Shown here one piece after another: positions 6,956 through 8,866 of a DNA stretch of 8,866 nucleotides. Made by a program: the position numbers and the translations under genes. Source of the stretch: Anthropogastromicrobium chipingensis_A (lineage in GTDB: Bacteria; Bacillota; Clostridia; Lachnospirales; Lachnospiraceae); the NCBI GenBank assembly GCA_963605535.1, contig CAVCXB010000127.1, positions 1 through 8,866 of the forward strand, given 5' to 3'. The first letter of the stretch is position 1; the number at the start of each line of letters is the position of its first letter. Below the pieces are notes generated by a model, which was given only the letters and a program-made list of their open reading frames with translations, was not told the origin of the DNA and searched no databases.

Positions 6956-7039
6956 AAGTTTTGTAGAATAAGTTTTGTAGAATAAGTTTTGTAGAATAAG
7001 TTTTGCAAAATAAGTTTTGTAGAATAAGTTTTGCAAAAT
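6956..7039 (+). repeat. six tandem copies of a 14-bp unit
   Basis: The unit AAGTTTTGTAGAAT repeats six times without gaps. Copies 1, 2, 3 and 5 are identical; copies 4 and 6 share the same variant (AAGTTTTGCAAAAT). Partial copies flank the array: gaattaag just before and aaatatgtaat after. It fills most of the 128-base gap between the GH31 stop and the MerR-methyltransferase start. Copy-number change would move any promoter or leader element of the downstream gene. No convincing promoter for that gene is seen within it, and no terminator follows the GH31 gene, so read-through is possible. Confidence 0.95.
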
Positions 7040-7067
7040 AAATATGTAATATATAAGGATTTTTTGA

Positions 7068-8252
7068 ATGAAAAAAGAAGGCTACTACTCTTCTGGACAG
7101 TTCGCAGGGATGGCTCACGTCACCCTGCGGACCATCCGCTATTATGACAAGCAGGGCATCTTAAAGCCCTCGTTTGTCAATGAATCTGGCGCGCGTTTTT
7201 ATACCGATGCGGATTTTGCGCGCCTACAGCAAATTTTATTATTGAAATATCTTGGCTTTTCTCTTGATGATATCCGTGAAATGATCGTGGACACAAAAGA
7301 TCTTCACTACATGCAAAATTCCCTCAATATTCAGCTAAATCTTGTGCGCGACCGCATTGAGCAAATGCAGCTTGTGGAAAAGGCAATTATTGAAACTTCA
7401 GATGCGATCAGCCGCCAGCATAGCATTGACTGGAACCGCATGTTAAATTTGATTCATCTGACTGGAATGGAGGAAAGCTTAAAAAAGCAATATCAAAATG
7501 CCTCGAATATCTCTGCCCGCATCAACCTTCACCGCCTCTATTCGCAGAACAAGCAGGGATGGTTTCCGTGGATTCTTGAAAACTGCCATCTGACGCCAAG
7601 GATGAATATTTTGGAGACAGGCTGTGGGGATGGCACACTCTGGTGCGAGGCAAAGAAACGGTTTTCTCTTCTGAAAACCTGCTCCATTATGCTGACTGAT
7701 ATCTCAGAGGGAATGCTTCGCGATGCAAGACGTGCAATCGGTGATGGTGATGAGTTCTCGTTTCGAGAGTGCTTCTGTGAGGCGCTTCCCTTTGCAGATG
7801 AATCGTTCGATCTGGTACTGGCAAACCATGTGCTCTTTTACTGCAATGATGTGGCGCAGGCGTGCCGCGAGGCTGCCAGAGTCTTAAAGCCCGGCGGTCG
7901 ATTTCTATGCAGCACCTACGGCTCCGACCACATGAAAGAAATTAGCAGGCTTGTTTCTGATTTCGACTCGCGCATTGTGCTGTCAGCAGATTGTCTGTAC
8001 GAACGCTTTGGACGGGAAAATGGAGCCAAGATTCTAGCGCCATATTTCAATGATGTTCAATGGCGGGCCTACAAAGATTCGCTTCTTGTGCCGGATGCCG
8101 AACCGCTGATTCTCTATATTCTCTCCTGCCATGGCAATCAGAACCAATATCTGCTTGACCATTTTGCCGAGTTTCGCGGTTTCGTCAAGAAAAAGACGGA
8201 TGCTGGATTCTTTGTCACAAAGGATGCCGGAATTTTTTGCTGCACAAAGTAA
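7068..8252 (+). CDS. MerR-type regulator fused to class I SAM-dependent methyltransferase
   Basis: Protein of 394 residues with two domains. Residues 7-75 are a MerR DNA-binding domain: helix-turn-helix around YSSGQFAGMAHVTLRTIRYY (7-26), the diagnostic YYDKQGILKP (25-34), and a wing with YTDADFARLQQI (45-56). KYLGFSLDDIREMI (60-73) follows, then a long dimerisation helix at about 83-115. Residues from about 165 on form a Rossmann methyltransferase. Motif I is ILETGCGDGTLW (181-192), the acidic residue is in LTDIS (209-213), and LPFADESFDLVLANHVLFY (240-258) and RVLKPGGRFL (271-280) complete the fold. The SAM-binding residues look intact. ATG 7068 has AAGGA (7055-7059) 8 bases upstream. A classic MerR promoter lies 83 bases past the stop and is the obvious target. 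The methyltransferase part may sense SAM or a substrate, or may act as an enzyme; the methyl acceptor is unknown. Confidence 0.88.
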   Translation: MKKEGYYSSGQFAGMAHVTLRTIRYYDKQGILKPSFVNESGARFYTDADFARLQQILLLKYLGFSLDDIREMIVDTKDLHYMQNSLNIQLNLVRDRIEQMQLVEKAIIETSDAISRQHSIDWNRMLNLIHLTGMEESLKKQYQNASNISARINLHRLYSQNKQGWFPWILENCHLTPRMNILETGCGDGTLWCEAKKRFSLLKTCSIMLTDISEGMLRDARRAIGDGDEFSFRECFCEALPFADESFDLVLANHVLFYCNDVAQACREAARVLKPGGRFLCSTYGSDHMKEISRLVSDFDSRIVLSADCLYERFGRENGAKILAPYFNDVQWRAYKDSLLVPDAEPLILYILSCHGNQNQYLLDHFAEFRGFVKKKTDAGFFVTKDAGIFCCTK

Positions 8253-8334
8253 CTGTTGAAAACAGGTGCGCTGCTGGGGGAACCGCAATTCTTTGTGCAC
8301 TTTTCACAATTTTTGATTTTTTCAAAAAAAGTGC
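8241..8334 (+). terminator. inverted repeats after the MerR-methyltransferase gene
   Basis: TGCACAAAG (8241-8249), which overlaps the last codons, pairs perfectly with CTTTGTGCA (8291-8299), and T-rich sequence follows. A second pair, GCACTTTT (8297-8304) with AAAAGTGC (8327-8334), shares bases with the first, so the two stems compete. A small CTGTT/AACAG hairpin sits just after the stop (8253-8265). Together these probably end the MerR-methyltransferase transcript before the next promoter, although the 41-base loop is long for a simple terminator. Confidence 0.4.
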
Positions 8335-8365
8335 TTGAAGGTGACGTTGCGTCACCTTGTATACT
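8335..8365 (+). promoter_or_regulatory. MerR-family operator-promoter with 19-bp spacer
   Basis: TTGAAG (8335-8340) and TATACT (8360-8365) are separated by 19 bp. A perfect palindrome lies across the spacer: AAGGTGACG (8338-8346), three bases, CGTCACCTT (8350-8358). An over-long 19-20 bp spacer with the operator dyad inside it is the hallmark of promoters that MerR-family activators untwist. The MerR-methyltransferase gene just upstream makes it the probable regulator. Transcription would start near 8372 and run rightwards. Only this one copy of the dyad is visible in the window. Confidence 0.85.
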
Positions 8366-8662
8366 ATTCCTGTCAATCAAAAAAGAGCTACTGACCCTCT
8401 ATTTGATTCAAGAGGAGGGAAGATAGGCAACTGATATTAGTATTACAAGTGGGTAGAATTACTCAAAGATACTCAAAATCCAGAGTGTTCGTTTATGTTG
8501 ACGTTATAACAGCCGGAAATGCCGAGAAGAAAAGCCAGTGCATGTTGAAATAGTCTTGCTAATTATAGGGTAGAACCTTGATGGTGGCGTTTGGGCAATG
8601 GTATAAGTCCACGAAAACCAAGTGGCAAAATAAAAAATATTAAGAAAGGAGAAGCTATTTAG

Positions 8663-8764
8663 ATGATAAAATTTGCCTTATTCCATCTACAAAGAAAGGC
8701 AAATATGTACCCGGGGCTATCCGGGGAATTTATGACTGTGGAGTGTACAGGAATTTGTGAGTAG
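8663..8764 (+). CDS. possible 33-residue small protein
   Basis: ATG 8663 opens 33 codons ending at TAG 8762-8764, with AAAGGAG (8645-8651) 11 bases upstream. The start is MIKFALFHLQRKANMYPG. There is no clear membrane helix or known motif, and I do not recognise it. A perfect inverted repeat (ATTTGCCTT 8671-8679, AAGGCAAAT 8696-8704) lies inside it, and another frame over the same bases reads as a plausible peptide too. It could equally be a chance ORF or leader peptide. Confidence 0.25.
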   Translation: MIKFALFHLQRKANMYPGLSGEFMTVECTGICE

Positions 8765-8840
8765 ATCGAATTTCAGTTCATCAAAAACATACACAATGAA
8801 GCAGTAACTACAAATCGTGAGATTGTAGCGAATCATCTAG

Positions 8841-8866
8841 CATATACACTTTTGTATATGTTTTTA
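8841..8866 (+). terminator. intrinsic terminator or attenuator
   Basis: CATATACA (8841-8848) pairs perfectly with TGTATATG (8853-8860) around a CTTT loop, and TTTTTA follows. It ends the unit started by the MerR promoter. Because it lies at the window edge, it could also be an attenuator before a gene further right. Confidence 0.7.

Larger units (their letters stand above)
8366..8866 (+). other. MerR-controlled transcription unit with no normal-sized gene
   Basis: From the MerR promoter to the terminator at the window edge is about 490 bases with no ORF over about 50 codons on the plus strand. Seen within it: AATCAAA (8375-8381) pairing with TTTGATT (8402-8408); CCTCT (8396-8400) pairing with AGAGG (8411-8415), next to a strong AGGAGG (8413-8418) with no suitable start codon; and a 33-codon ORF at 8663. 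One frame is open at 8407-8550 and again at 8644-8757, broken by several stops. No known riboswitch or RNA family was recognised. It may be a regulatory RNA, a small-protein message, an attenuated leader for a gene outside the window, or a decayed gene. Confidence 0.5.

Noticed and set aside
6956..7039. Tandem 14-bp repeats as a CRISPR array
   Set aside because: The units are contiguous with no unique spacers and are far too short.
8138..8380. 80-codon minus-strand ORF over the end of the MerR-methyltransferase gene and its terminator
   Set aside because: It overlaps the strongly supported coding end and the MerR promoter, has no clear ribosome site, and its composition looks random.
8390..8430. 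SAM-I riboswitch (pieces such as AAGAG and GGAGGGA appear)
   Set aside because: The resemblance is tempting because the regulator has a SAM-binding fold, but the downstream conserved blocks (GATGA and GGCAACC in the right order) and the four-helix layout are missing.
8366..8660. Group II intron or tmRNA in the 3' region
   Set aside because: No GUGYG-type intron start, domain V hairpin or tmRNA ends could be found.

Overview
The window reads as a stretch of chromosome from an anaerobic gut-type Firmicute, most likely a Lachnospiraceae-like clostridium. This is inferred from the gene set, the AGGAGG-type ribosome sites, the AT-rich spacers and the resemblance of the proteins to families common there. 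No rRNA, tRNA, CRISPR array or intact insertion sequence is visible.

Layout. Positions 1-1860, minus strand: the two-step 2-keto-3-deoxygluconate (KDG) catabolic pair, KDPG aldolase (eda) followed by KDG kinase (kdgK, running off the left edge). KdgK makes KDPG, and Eda splits it to pyruvate and glyceraldehyde-3-phosphate. Positions 2060-4618, minus strand: a PfkB-family kinase of the GGVxRN type, a ThrH-like HAD phosphatase/phosphotransferase, and a YitT-family membrane protein. The last two overlap by one base and are probably translationally coupled. Positions 4930-6939, plus strand and divergent from the kinase: a cytoplasmic GH31 alpha-glycosidase. Positions 7068-8252, plus strand: a fusion of a MerR-type DNA-binding regulator with a class I SAM-dependent methyltransferase.

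The most interesting part is the right end, 8253-8866. About 80 bases after the MerR-methyltransferase gene lies a textbook MerR-family operator-promoter: TTGAAG and TATACT 19 bp apart, with a perfect 9+9 bp palindrome lying across the spacer. It fires rightwards into about 490 bases that hold no normal-sized gene and end at a good intrinsic terminator on the window edge. The unit may be a MerR-controlled small RNA, a small-protein gene, an attenuated leader for a gene beyond the window, or a decayed gene.

A second theme is that several intergenic gaps carry short tandem or inverted repeats of unrelated sequence. These are a GCTTGAA cluster between eda and kdgK, a 16-bp-period TTCAATTG array upstream of thrH, a 9-bp CATCGGGGG array upstream of the GH31 gene, and six copies of a 14-bp unit upstream of the MerR-methyltransferase. 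They look like slippage-prone or operator-like spacers and deserve comparison between strains.
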